The position numbers were made by a program, and so were the translations under genes. 64,000 nucleotides of DNA from Hyphochytrium catenoides (taxonomy: Eukaryota; Sar; Hyphochytriomycetes; Hyphochytriales; Hyphochytriaceae), in contig FLMG01003710.1 in assembly GCA_900088475.1 (NCBI GenBank), positions 62,426 through 126,425 on the forward strand, in the 5' to 3' direction. Below are positions 12,228 to 23,722 of this stretch, piece by piece (the stretch's first letter is position 1; every line of letters begins with the position of its first letter). The notes beneath the pieces are model-generated. The model made no database searches. It was not told the origin of the DNA and saw nothing but the letters and a program-made list of their open reading frames with translations.

Positions 12228-12731
12228 TCATTCCCGCTTTTCAAGGCGAGAAAGAGCTGTGGTGATTCGACCTTCTAAAACTGATTCCAGCTCTTCCAGG
12301 ATGGGTGTCGGAGGCTGCTGCAGCTGCGAACAGGTCATAAGACGCTCCACAGCCGAGTCTTCTCTGCCCTCCTTCTTCCTCCTCAAGATCTAGTCTGGGT
12401 GTCTCTCCGTCCCCAGTGGTGCCGTCACACTTCTGTTCCCTTCAACAATAAGTTCTACGACCGGCGATGAAGACACGGCAGAGTAGTCGTAGAAGTCTAC
12501 ACATAGAATCAGTCGGTGAAGCAATAGAGAATGGGCTGTTGGTGGCGGTTAGCCGCTCTGCCCAGTAACGGACTTGATCGAAGAGTTTTTTAGGTTCCTC
12601 TTCAATGACGGTTTCTGGTCGCTCTTCTGTGTGGGCTGACAGGGCAAGGCGGAGGCAATACTGTCGTCCAGAGACCAGAATAAGGATTCAGCAATGGAAA
12701 GGGAAAGCCGCAGAGATCTCAAGAGTTCTCT

Positions 12732-12785
<54 letters not shown>

Positions 12786-13140
12786 AGTAGGTCTAAGAGA
12801 GCTAGGACATCAAGAAGGAAGAGACCCTGAGATAGTCGTAGATAAATGGAACACACTGTTGGGACTTGTCACCTAGTCTCTTGATGGTGCTAGAGATTGA
12901 CAAGGAGACCCAGGTTGGGGAGGACGATAAGCAGGTTGGAGGACTATAGAGAGCTACTGCCACAGAGCAGCTTGAGCTGTTTGAAATCTCTCCCTCTCGC
13001 GTCGCGCGGACTCTTGGAGACATAGCTTGGCGTTCGAGACTCCCTCCGGCTAACTGTCGGCAGTCTGAAAGCAGTCACCCTTGCCGGGACCACTCTCCTC
13101 CTGCTGTTGAAGGAACTTTTCCAGGCGCCACAAGTCATGA
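12228..13140 (-). CDS. Unrecognised helical protein, partial model
   Basis: Coding-looking exons not visible as one long frame. The C-terminal exon ends at 12230-12228 and reads LEELESVLEGRITTALSRL before the stop. It joins in phase 2 to an upstream exon around 12660-12510 containing EEEPKKLFDQVRYWAERLTA. Further upstream, HDLWRLEKFLQQQEESGPGK (about 13140-13080) and an Arg/Glu-rich helix RERERFQTAQAALW (about 13010-12960) look like more exons. Strongly charged, probably coiled-coil. The 5' end is not found; an ATG near 13300 is possible. It lies between two plus-strand genes. No family recognised. Confidence 0.4.
12736..12782. repeat. (AG)n microsatellite
   Basis: About 47 bases of uninterrupted AG. 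It sits between inferred exons of the minus-strand gene, so the sense strand there is CT-rich. Confidence 0.95.
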
Positions 13141-13410
13141 TCTGATCTGCGCCTTATAAGCAGGTGTGATATTGCTCAGACGACCAAACATCACATCTTT
13201 AAGATCCTATGGAACAAATTGCTTACTCTAGAGGCCGAGAGAAGATTGGAGACCAAGCAAGAGGACCAATCTACTTATAGAGCTGCCGAAAGGACCTTAC
13301 ATGGAGCATCTTGCCGTCTAGCGGAGCTTTATAGCTAGGAAGTTGGGAGGCACGGCAGGTGACCTGTCTTCCAAGAGAGTGTAGGCGAATGCCTAAGAGA
13401 ATAGTAGACT

Positions 13411-16400
13411 ATGTTAGAGCAAGAAGGGAAACAAGAGGCTCCTGCTGGAAATGCAGTCCATGCCACCCATGCTCTCAATCCTGTGACAAGCACACCGCCT
13501 ACCCTAGCTCCTCCAGATAAGGCAGTAAGACTAGACAAGGATAGCTTGGTCTCTCAGTCTCCCACACCTATTGATGCCTCCAGTGGCAGTGGGAAAGAGG
13601 ATGCAGAGAGGGCTGGAGAAGTCCTTCAAGGCAGAAACAAAGGAATGGTTAGTGAAGCGGTGCAGCTAGCTGCTAGGGACTCGACACCACCAGCTCCAGG
13701 CTCTGTCGCTACAGAGTCGCAGGTAGTCGTGTTCCACATCGTTCAATTCAGGTCTCTTAGTCTCACAGTTTTCTCTCTCATACCTGACCACGTCTGCTTC
13801 CTGCTTCTAAGAGGACGTATGGAGATCCGGGGAAGGCTGAAGATGGAAAGGGGCACGATGGTGGGGACAGTTCACTTCCTGAGACCACTATCGCTGTGTG
13901 CACAACACCATCTGCTCCTGGTCCATCTGCTCCTGGTCCGGTGCAAAGCGGTTTGACAGCTAGCAAGCTAACCTCTTTGTCCGTCGAAGAATTAGAGTCC
14001 TTCATAAACAATATTGTGGACGGCAGGGTAAAGCCTAGATCTGAGCTTGGTGCCTTTTCACCTTCTGCTCCTATTCTTCCGTTCGTTAATATGGTTACAT
14101 CTAGAGCTCAATGCTATGCAGTTAACATCACGTGCTTCGTCTTCACGAATTCTGTTTGATTGTCGCCCTCCTCCCTTAACTATCATCTTCTTCTTTCTAG
14201 TTGTTCATTCGCTCGTTCCGATTCCTTTTGGTGTAGCTTCGTAGCCAACAGCAGGAGGTGGTAAATCTCCGGACGGAGGTGGCGAACCTGAAAAAAGAGC
14301 TCGCCAGTAGAAGCGCAGACAGCACTCCTTGCTCTGAACCACAGGTGAACAGATAGAACTCGATCTCTTTGAGCTCTCTCGCCGATGCCTTCCTCCTTTC
14401 TCTCTGCTTGCCATTGCGGGAGCTTTTTCTTAAGAACTCTTGTCCTTTTGCCGTTCCGCAGCCTTTGCTTTTCCTTGGCCCGGTATCCTGCTCAACTCCC
14501 ATCCTCCGCCCACTATAGACTATAAATTCTGTCTCTCTTCTTAACACCACGTCTCTTCTCCAGAGCGTTAAGCCCTTAGAACCCGAAGAAGCGGATACCT
14601 CTTGTGACGGCCAGAATGAAACTTCTCAAGCATTTCCTGCAAGGGCTGGTGCACTCTCTTCGAGTCGGGAGGAGCCCACGGTGTTGCCTGTGGTTCAAGC
14701 TTTGCCAAGCCTCCCCGCTTCAAAAACCAATCTTTCCATTGCAGCGGAGAAATCTGGTCTGAGGTACCAGGAGGCTGACCCACAGGAGCAAGGCAAGCGG
14801 CAAACAACAAACCCTACGGCCTCCAAACAAGAGGGTCCAAGCAGCCTAACCTCCTCCCACGCAGACAAGGACAGGCAACTATGCGAATCTGCCCCAATTC
14901 AGGAGGGCATCCTCCCTCCAGTCATGCCGCCAAGGAGGAATCCCATAGCTCCACATAGAGCTTCTGACGCGGCCGAAGAGGAGGAGACGCCTTCGGAGCT
15001 GGAAAGGCGGAGGACATCTCGATTGGCAGACCCCTACGACAAAATAGTACGCTTCAGCTATAGCAGTCTTGTTCTCTTGTTCTGCTCGCAAGCCCCATGA
15101 GTGTTCTCTTTCTGTGTTAGTCTCCTGACTAATTCTCTTTTACCTTGTGTTTGAAGCTACGTCTCTCAATGTTGGTTCAGCCGTATCTTCCGACTGCTGA
15201 GAGTTATAATAGACTTCATACGCACGGTAACTCGCCCTGCCCTCTAATAATGCTCTTTTTTTCCCAGCAAACGATTCAAGCCACCTATGCGGGTCCTGAC
15301 GCAGGCGAAGAGGCAGCAGGTGGATGATGCAGACTTTGTTATAGTCTCACATATGAGTTTGCCCTCAATGTCCTTGCTTCTATCAGCATATCCGTTACCA
15401 CCCTGGAAGACCTTCCTATTCGCCCCCAAGCTCTCGATACTAAGTCCCGACTTTGCTCCTTTGATCATCAGAGGAGGATCTATCTCAGAGCTCAATACTT
15501 CCTCGACTGGTAAGAGGCAAAGGACAAGGTAGTGGAGAGAGAGATAGGAAAGAGAAAGCCCGAAAGAGTCCTATGAGAAGCCGTCTCGAAGGTCCCCCAA
15601 GAAACGACTCCATGAAGGTAAGGGCATCCCCACGATCTCCCTATAATCAGAAATCATGCTTGGAAACTTCCCGCTCCCTCTCTGTCTATGAAAACTCTGT
15701 GTACAGCTAACGGGATAGGTATGGTGCTCAATCATTTGGCTCACCACGAGCGAAATGAGTGATTGGCCCCTTACCTGACAGCTAGTTGATTCCTTGCCCT
15801 TTCCCACTTTCAGCTTACCTTCCTGTCTATTATCCCATTGGCGCTGATGATACATTGCGCTTCTTTTATCCATACCAGCGAAAAGACGTGCGTGAGCAGC
15901 TGTATCTAAAGCTCGCTTTGAAGTACTCGCCTTGCCGGTCCACTGTCTTCGCCCCCACCGACTGGTCACCATCTCCGGAGCTTTTGACGGCACCAGAGAC
16001 AGGGTTGGAGCTAGAGTTTATCCACGGTGAGACGTGGGCAGCTAAAATTGAGTCAGGTGTCCTTAGGAGCAGACCAAGGAGCAGTGACGATGGATTGTCC
16101 TCGTTGGAGAAGAATAGGAAAAGGCAAAAGCTCTTCTGAGGTGCCCGTACGTAGCTAGACTAACAGTGAGTGGGCAAGTTTTTATCACTGGAAAGGCTTT
16201 ATAAGGGAAGAACAAAGAGAACAGCAAAGATAGGATGAGTCCGTGGACAATACGTTCCCCCACTCAAGCTCTTCGTCACTGAATCGCTCTTCCCATCCCA
16301 TCTTATAATGGGTATCGTGGTCTGTCTGCATGTTCTGTGGCTCTCCATCGCTCAGGCTACAACGGCTGCACTCTTCACGCCTCAGAAGTCAGAGGAGGAC

Positions 16401-19400
16401 GAGATTGTAGTGTGAACCCCTCGCGGTCTCTCTCATCAAACGTCTCCTTCCTGAGCTCCGGAGAGGTTTCTTTTCCTGCTTCTACAGCGGTGGTGCTGCA
16501 AGAGCCTGACAAGCAACGGCAGAGATTCTTCCTCGGCCACCAAGGACAGGTGTCTGCTCTCGCGATCCATCCTAATGGTGCCGTACTGGCCAGTGCGGAG
16601 GTAAGACAAGCAAGTACGGTTAGAATGTTCAAACCGTCAAGGGTGGGAAGAGTTGATGGAAACAAGAGAGAAAGTGACAAGTCATGAATAGTAGATCATA
16701 GGGCTCAAAAGAGTTAGGTGAGAGAAGAATAGGCAAAGCAGAGGACGGTAGAAGCAAACGGAGAGAATGGAAGGAACGCCCTATCAGGATGTACTTCTCC
16801 ACTTCCTTGCCCTAAAACAACGCGTATCTTGTTCGTCTTCTTGACTTCTTGAGGCTGTCTCTCCGTCCTTCTTCGTCGTACCTCGTGGGCTGAAAATTTT
16901 CTCTCCCTGCTCCTAACTCTCAGAACGGACTGAAGAGCTTCATATACATTTGGGATAGCAGCCAAGGAGGCAGAGAAAGCAAAGAGACGGACAAGACCAA
17001 TGGCATTACTCTTCTACAGGCCTTACAAGGAAAGGAGGAGACAGTTCTTTGCTTAGATTTCTCCCCAGATGGAGAGCTGCTACTCTGTCTCTACCTTGAG
17101 GACAAGCACACCGTACGTACCACGAAGTTCTGAAGTTAACACAGACTAGGACGTATCTCTTCCCAACCCCTTCATAGCTGATGCCTGAGCTGCTATTGTC
17201 CTCCTACCCCGCTTGACCTACTACTTCTTTGCTGTTCTCACAGATTGAGATCTGGCATTGGCGAGGCGCAGTCCGCCTGGCGGTGGGTAGAGGAGGCTCT
17301 CTTCCTCTTTATTCGCTCTTTTTCCATCGCTTCTTTTACCTCGGATTGCAAGATGCGGATAGTGAGGAGGAAGCGATATATACTATCGCGTCCTGTGGGC
17401 CAGGGTACGTATGGGTCTTTAGGCAAAGCAAGATAAGAGTACCTATAGAAAGGAGGAAGGGACAGCAGCAAGGGACAGTAAAGGAAACGACAGAAGACTT
17501 AGGGCCCAAGAACAGGGTGACCGCTCTGCGCCGCGTCCAAATTGACCGAGGATCTCTCTCCACAGAGCCATTCATGTCTGGACCCTGGCTCAATCCATGG
17601 CCTCTTCTTCCTCTGAAGACGGACAGACTAAGCCGAAAGGTGACGATAGCAGTGAACAGAAGGCTGTGTGGAGACTCTGCAGTAATCAAAAGGATGAGGG
17701 AACTCGAGAAAAAGAAAGAAACAATGCCGTGGACTACCTCTGTCTGTGCTCTATCAGGGAGTCTAGCCAGGAGGATGGAGAAAGCTTCGGCAAATATGTT
17801 GCAGGGACTGCTGAAGGGTCAGATGCTGCTTCTATTTCTCTTGCACTCCCCGCCTCTACCGCCATCTTACTGTTTCTTCCTCATTCCTTTGTCTTTCCAG
17901 TATCTTTCATTCCCCACCCTCATCCTGTCCTCTGTCTCTCTTCCGGGCAGTCATCAGAACTCTTCTTCAACCAAGCTCGGAGGTCATGGCGTGGTCGACA
18001 CCATTTGACATGACCTCGACTCTTATCAGCCCAACTCTCTTCTTCTCACTCGTAGCAATCTGACTTTGTGGATTCAGACGATCCATTACCGCTCCTCAGC
18101 GAGGCCGAACGACCCACGGGTAGGCTATAAAGATTGTTAGAAGAGGGAGTTTTTGGGGAGAGAGTTGGGGAGGATGATAAAGAAAGATCGAAAGAGGTAG
18201 CGGCGAAGAACAAGTCAGCTCTCCCGCCTGTCTTCTCTTCAGACATTGTTCTGATATAAGTCTTTACCTCCCCAAATCTCTGTTTTGTCACTTAGGGTCG
18301 TCTTCTCTCGTCAGTATCAGCGCATAGGAGCGAGGTGACCTGTGTCGCATATAGTAAGAGCAACCATCAGCTCGTCAGCGGAGGTAGCGACAACGTCATC
18401 CGACTATGGAACCTTCTGGTGAGCAGCCTTGCCATCACTCCTGGAAAGCCTTTAGCCTTCGCCGTCCGGATAAGCTTTCTGCAGCCGCTGTCGGACTGGC
18501 TCTCTTATCCTGCTTGTTTTCCACTGCAGCCCAATCCAATGGTTCCATTGTGGGCTTCACGCTTTATATCTTTCATCTGGCTCTCATCCCACACTCTTTA
18601 CTTCCTAACTTCTATTTTTGTCTTGGTACTTCCCTGGCGTCCCGCCCGGTTGTCTCTAGGCTGTCAAGAAAAATGAGAACTTCACCAACCTCATCATGGA
18701 GTTAGATCTGAGTATTATGGAGCTGGACCTTGGTGTTCCTCGGTCCGTTGACATCAGCCAGGATGACGGAGGAAAACTGGCTGTAGGGACGATGGAGAAC
18801 TCAATTTTTACACTCTCACTTGGGGTAAGGCCCCCTTTACCGCCAGCTCACATTTTACGAAGCCAAGAGTGCGCCCTGTTGCAGTTCGTGATCCTTCTTT
18901 GACCTACTCATTGCATGTCGACCAGTGGCATGCAAAGCACCTCTTCCACTCGCCCTGGATCTTACGACCCTCTCTTTGACACTAGTTCTTCTCCGTCTCC
19001 GTCTCCCTTTCCCTACCTCTGTCATTGCAATGGAGTCCATGGAAGAAGAAAAGCCAGACTGCGATCCTACCCTCACCATCCTCGTTCAAGGTCACCAGGG
19101 TGCGGTAGAGGCTATAGCGACACATCCACATGAAGAGCTATTCTTTTCTGTTGGGAAAGACCGAGTTGTGAGGTCCTACGACTATAAGACCAAGAAGGTG
19201 GTGGAAGAAGAAACGATCGCAGGTTGGTGTACAATCGTTGCACTGCTCTCTGTCCTCTCCCCTTGTGCAGGCCGGACTTCAACACCTTTTAGTCCTATTC
19301 TTGCATATCGTGACCCTTCCACCCTTGAGAATGTTAAATAATTTGCCTTGCGTCCCTTCGCTTCTTACCCTTGCTTCTTACTCGGTTGTGCTCAGGCCAA

Positions 19401-21556
19401 GCCACAGCGATTGGCGTGCATCCTAGCGGCCAGTACATTGCTCTGGGGTTTGCCAGCGGATATCTTGCTATATATTGGGTCGGGAAGGAGGAAAAAGAAG
19501 AAGACAACGAAGATAAAGGTTGGTGGACAGAGGTTGCCAGGAAAAGCACCAGATCGGATGCCGCACCATCTCCAGTCAAAGCGACAAGTCCCTCGAAATC
19601 GGGGAAGTGGAAGACTATAAGCAAGACCAACGGGAAGCGTGAGGTGCGAAACAAAATGGATGCTAGTGTTTTACCTGCATCTGCTCCTCTTCCTATGGAC
19701 TTGACTGCCTACCATTGTGAACCGCTACTGATTCTTTGTATATATCTGCCAGTAGTCCTCCAAAGGAAAGTTGTGCCTCTCTATTTCTTTCTCGACGCGC
19801 TGTTGTTGTCTGCCATGGCTTTTCATAAGTGGCAGGGCTCTATTGATTCCGCGGGGGGCGGGGGCGTGGGAGGGGACCACGTCCTCTGTCTCCTCTTGCC
19901 TGTCAATGCGTGCTTTTTAGAGAATTTTCACCAACTCCTTTATCTTAACCCACCGTATACCTTTGTCTCTTACGCAGGAGCCGTCTTCTCCTCAGAGCCG
20001 AAAGCCCAACTATCCCAATGAGATTCTGTGTCTGCGCTATTCTCCAAACGGCCAATTCTTGGCTCTAGGCTCGCGTGACACTAATATTTATATCTTCGAT
20101 AGCGGGAAGAAGTATCGAAGGATCAGCGTTCTGAAGGGCCATCTAAGCGCAGTCATCGCGCTCGACTGGTTCTCTGACAATAGAAGGGTGAGATGGGATT
20201 GAATCTGTCTTTTAGGTGCTTGTGCTTTGTCTGTTGTCATTGAGTGGCTTCCCATTCAGCACACCACGTCACGTCTGATCCCTTCTACGCTATTCTTCTT
20301 GCTCCGTGCGGTCCATCATCGTGTGATCAACGTTTCGCTGACTTGCCACCGGTTCACTACCTGCCAGCTCCAAAGCAATGATCTGGGCCATGAGATTCTT
20401 TACTGGAACACCTTGGAAGGCAAACAGATCACCAAGCCCTTTGACCTCCGAGACGCTGAAAGAGAAAGCTGGACCTGCCCGCTAGGCTGGCCTGTCCATG
20501 GCATATGGGAGAAAGGAGGCAAAGGAGTGAGCTGCCTGACCAGAAGTAACGACAAAGGAGTCCTGGCTGTGGGAACGCTAAGCCAAAAGGTGTGAACGAA
20601 CAGTAGGAAGAGGATGACCGTCAGTTAAAATGTACTTCGGAAAGTCGAGCAGAGGGAGAGAGAGAGAGAGAGAGATAGGCTGGAGACATGTCTGAAGTGA
20701 GTGATAGGGGTTGAGCGAAGGGCAGATAGATAGGCGAATGGGCAACAGATGCGGAAGAACAGAGAGGTGGTTAATGAAAGTCGTTATGCATCCATCCTAC
20801 AGGTGCTCCTATTCCGCTATCCTGCCATAGCTGGCGCCGAAGGCCGGAGCTACCATGCGCAGTCGTCGCAAGTCCTGGCGCTTGCTTTCTCTAAGGATGA
20901 CTCGCGGCTCTTCACCATAGGCACTGGAGACGCGACCGTCTGGCAGGTGGGTTTCTCTCAGCTAGGATGTCTAACGGCTAAAGGCAGCCCCTTCTCTATA
21001 ATGTCACGCTCTGTCCTTGCCTTCCTTCTGCGTCTCTATCCTCTACTGCTCTCTACCTCATTGACAAGGATTGCACTAATTTTGATATCCCATGCGAGCG
21101 GACACAACTGTCTTTTGTCCTTCTTCAAAGCTCCATCTATCTGTCTGGGATGGCTCTTCTTTTCCTACGACTTTCTTCCATCTGTTTCGGTTCGCTCTTC
21201 TTCGCTTCTTATATGTACCTTCTAAAGTTGTCTTTCTCCTCTAGTTCCATTGTCTTCAGTTTGTGCTCTTTGCGCTCTCCGTCTCTCTCTCTCTTGCTCT
21301 CTTTTGTTTCCCCTTCTTTCTTTCCTCTGCTTTGCTGTTGTCCCCGCTTTCCACAACCTTTCCCTGCGAACAACAAATCTAATCCATCTCCGCTCTGCAG
21401 TGGAGGCATATAGAAGCGGATGGTTCGACATATTTAGAAAAAGGGGAAGCTCGGGGGAGGTCAGATGAAGCTGGTGATGGCTCCATACGAAAGCTGAAGG
21501 CCCACAGGAAGGCGCAAGCACAGGCTAGCCATGACACAATGTCGGCCGAGTCATAG
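13411..21556 (+). CDS. EMAP-like (EML) protein: coiled coil, HELP motif, WD40 propellers
   Basis: A microtubule-associated protein of the echinoderm EMAP/EML family. Exons 13411-13722, 13812-14027, 14252-14344 and 14564-15046 join in phase. They encode a Ser/Pro-rich disordered region around a short heptad segment (LRTEVANLKKELASR), which fits the EML trimerisation coiled coil. Exons 15814-16026 and 16356-16600 carry the HELP motif: LELEFIHGYNG, then RDCS, VSFPASTAVVL and RFFLGHQGQVSALAIHPNG. WD40 blades follow to the end: IYIWDSSQGG, EIWHWRG, YTIASCGPGYVWVF, VSGGSDNVIRLWN, GHQGAVEAIATHP, IGVHPSGQYIALGFASG, IYIFDSGKKYRR, GHEILYWNTLEGKQI with WTCPLGWPVHGIW, VLLFRYP and TIGTGDATVWQ. The last exon starts at 21401 and ends in a basic tail. 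Two gaps in the model remain (15228-15813 and the exon near 17283-17700). The order and final motifs match EML closely. Confidence 0.9.
20651..20676. repeat. (GA)n microsatellite in EML intron
   Basis: Short GA run within the intron between the LSQK exon and the VLLFRYP exon. Confidence 0.85.
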
Positions 21557-22392
21557 TCCCCATTCCTACGCTCGCTCCGGTTGTGAAGACGATATTTATT
21601 GCTCTTTCTTAGGCTTACTTACACTCTGTATCTCTCTCCCCGTCCTCTCGTCCTGCCCTCCGCAATTTCTCTAAGTCTAAATCTACGTTCTCTTTTATGA
21701 TCGTTTGCCTCTTCCGATCTCTTAGCATCTGGTTCCTTGCCAGAACACTTCCTTAGCTGTCCCCAGAGGTCATCGCCAAAACTTCCTGCGATGTCCGAAG
21801 ACATCTCTTTGCTTGTTATGGACATACAGACTCTACAGAATGTTCAATGCTACAGAGGCCACCCAAGCGATGAGTCATTCCTGCGTCTATGAGCCATGCC
21901 ATATGAGCCATTGCTGCGCATAAGCAAGCATCATCCCTCAGTCCCTGTGCCAAGGGTATAGAGCACACCTTCTATAAAACAGGCATCCTTCTCCGTATGC
22001 TTCATTGGTTTCCGTCCCTCTCCGCTAGCTTCCTGGACTACAATGGAAGAGGGAGCCTCGTTCAACAACAGACAGGGCGATACTGACTCTAAACCTTTCT
22101 CCGTGAATGGGTATAAATTAAACTTATCAATGCGGATCAGAGGAATTTTCCTACTCTTCCCTTCTTTGACAGAAGTTGCAAGTGGACAAGACAAACTTCA
22201 GCAAAGACGTGGACAGGAACTCGCTTTGAAGAAGAAGAGCATTAGAATGCTACATCTGCTGGCGTTTGTCTTGCTATCACGCGCTGAAGAACCCAACTTT
22301 GAATTTAGGACAACGGCTGTTCGATGGCTCTTGATTGTCTCCTAATCTTGTCCAGGGCAAAGCAAGCCCATCTTCGTGCGACGCCGAGAAGA
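21557..22392. other. Intergenic region between convergent EML and glutaredoxin genes
   Basis: Holds the 3' ends of the two convergent genes. Overlapping 80-100-codon frames on both strands have no recognisable domain. Nothing else seen. Confidence 0.5.
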
Positions 22393-22737
22393 CTAGATCA
22401 CTCCTGCTCCCTTGAGTAGATCTTCAAGCTTCCCTTGTGAGTCCAGGGCCGCAGTATCGTCTCCACCTCCGATGGAATCTCCTCCAACGAAGACATTTGG
22501 AACAGTTCTTCTCCCTGTAAGCTCTGCTAGAGCGTTCTGAATGGCCCCGCCGTCACTCCGTTGGTCCAGCTCGATGACCAGATAGCTCTTAACATACCGA
22601 TTTAGTACATTCTTTGCCTTGGTGCAGTATGGGCAGTAAGTCTTGGAAAAGACAACGAGGTTGTTGGAGGTGATCGTCTTCTTCACAAACTCCTTGGCTG
22701 CAGACATTTCTTCTGGAGACGATGCGGATTGGCCCAT
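22393..22737 (-). CDS. Dithiol glutaredoxin, CPYC type, intronless
   Basis: A complete 114-residue glutaredoxin that reduces disulfides and glutathione mixed disulfides using glutathione. The active site is CPYC (residues 35-38) in the context FSKTYCPYC. TVPNVFVGG carries the cis-proline and GGGDDTAAL the glutathione-binding loop. All three are standard for class I glutaredoxins. The N-terminus MGQSAS fits the N-myristoylation consensus (Gly2, Ser6) and is followed by a short Ser/Glu-rich leader, so membrane anchoring is possible. This is one of few genes in the window without an intron. Confidence 0.95.
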   Translation of the reverse strand: MGQSASSPEEMSAAKEFVKKTITSNNLVVFSKTYCPYCTKAKNVLNRYVKSYLVIELDQRSDGGAIQNALAELTGRRTVPNVFVGGDSIGGGDDTAALDSQGKLEDLLKGAGVI

Positions 22738-23722
22738 ACAAGCTCTATTACCCCGGGTACACTTGCTGCGTGACGATGAAGGCTGGCTGCTTTGAGAACG
22801 TTGGAAAGTTGCTGAATGAGAGATCGGAGCGTGGCAGAAATCTGGGTGATCTCTCGGTCTCAGGAAGAGCGGCTCACGCCTCGCACCGCCGCTTCTGATC
22901 TACAGTAGGAGAGGAGAGGAGAGGAGAGAAGAAGAGCGAAGCGAGAGGAAGAAAACCGAAAGTAGCCGAAAAACTTTGGGGGGCTACCGAAACATTCATT
23001 CAATGGAATCATTTCACTTTACCATCCCGCGCATCTTTAGGTTGAGAGGAAAATATAAAAGAAACATTCTTTGAAGAAATAATAACCCTAACACAACCTC
23101 TTGTCTTCCTGTTTAACGGATACATGATCCGCACAGTGATATCAAGGAGATGAAGCCTTATATTAGGAATGGATGAAAATAGGTTACATATGTCACTCGC
23201 ACTGACTGACGGCAAGGGGTCGAGGCCTACCGCTGATCCTTTTGGCTAACTTGATGACAAGTTCATGATGATGATCATAAAACCCAATGACGCGACTCAA
23301 AGCTCGCTCCTCGATAGCTGGTCTGCGCGCTTCGTCATTCGTCAAGTTGCCAAGCAACACCAGCGCTCAGTGTCCTGCCCAATACCTGGTCAATTGATGT
23401 CTTCTTACATTTGAACTGGCAGAAAATGCAGTCTTCCTTCTTGATGTGCTGACTCCGTTCTAAATGCGTAGCTGTTTTACCAGTCGTGAGTCAGGCAGCT
23501 GTAAATAACCATTAGCATGACGCACGGTCTTTAGGACTAGAAGCAATTTGAGTGTCTATGGTTCACGATGGGGACTACGTTGCCCTCCACCAGCAATAGA
23601 ACCCAGCTATGACGGAGAGCGTAATAAATATTTTCAGAGTTAATCTGACCAAAAAGGTGGCGTGTTTGCCGTAGGGAAGAAGTTGTGAGCTATGTCCTCT
23701 AAGCATCGGGAGAGTCCGCAGA
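22738..23722. other. Intergenic region upstream of glutaredoxin
   Basis: Contains the glutaredoxin promoter and the 3' region of the phosphatase gene. A GGAGA-type repeat lies at about 22907-22936. Only short unsupported frames otherwise. Confidence 0.5.

Noticed and set aside
22043-22345. 100-codon plus-strand frame
   Set aside because: Overlapped by an antisense frame of equal quality, with no domain or splice support; probably intergenic.
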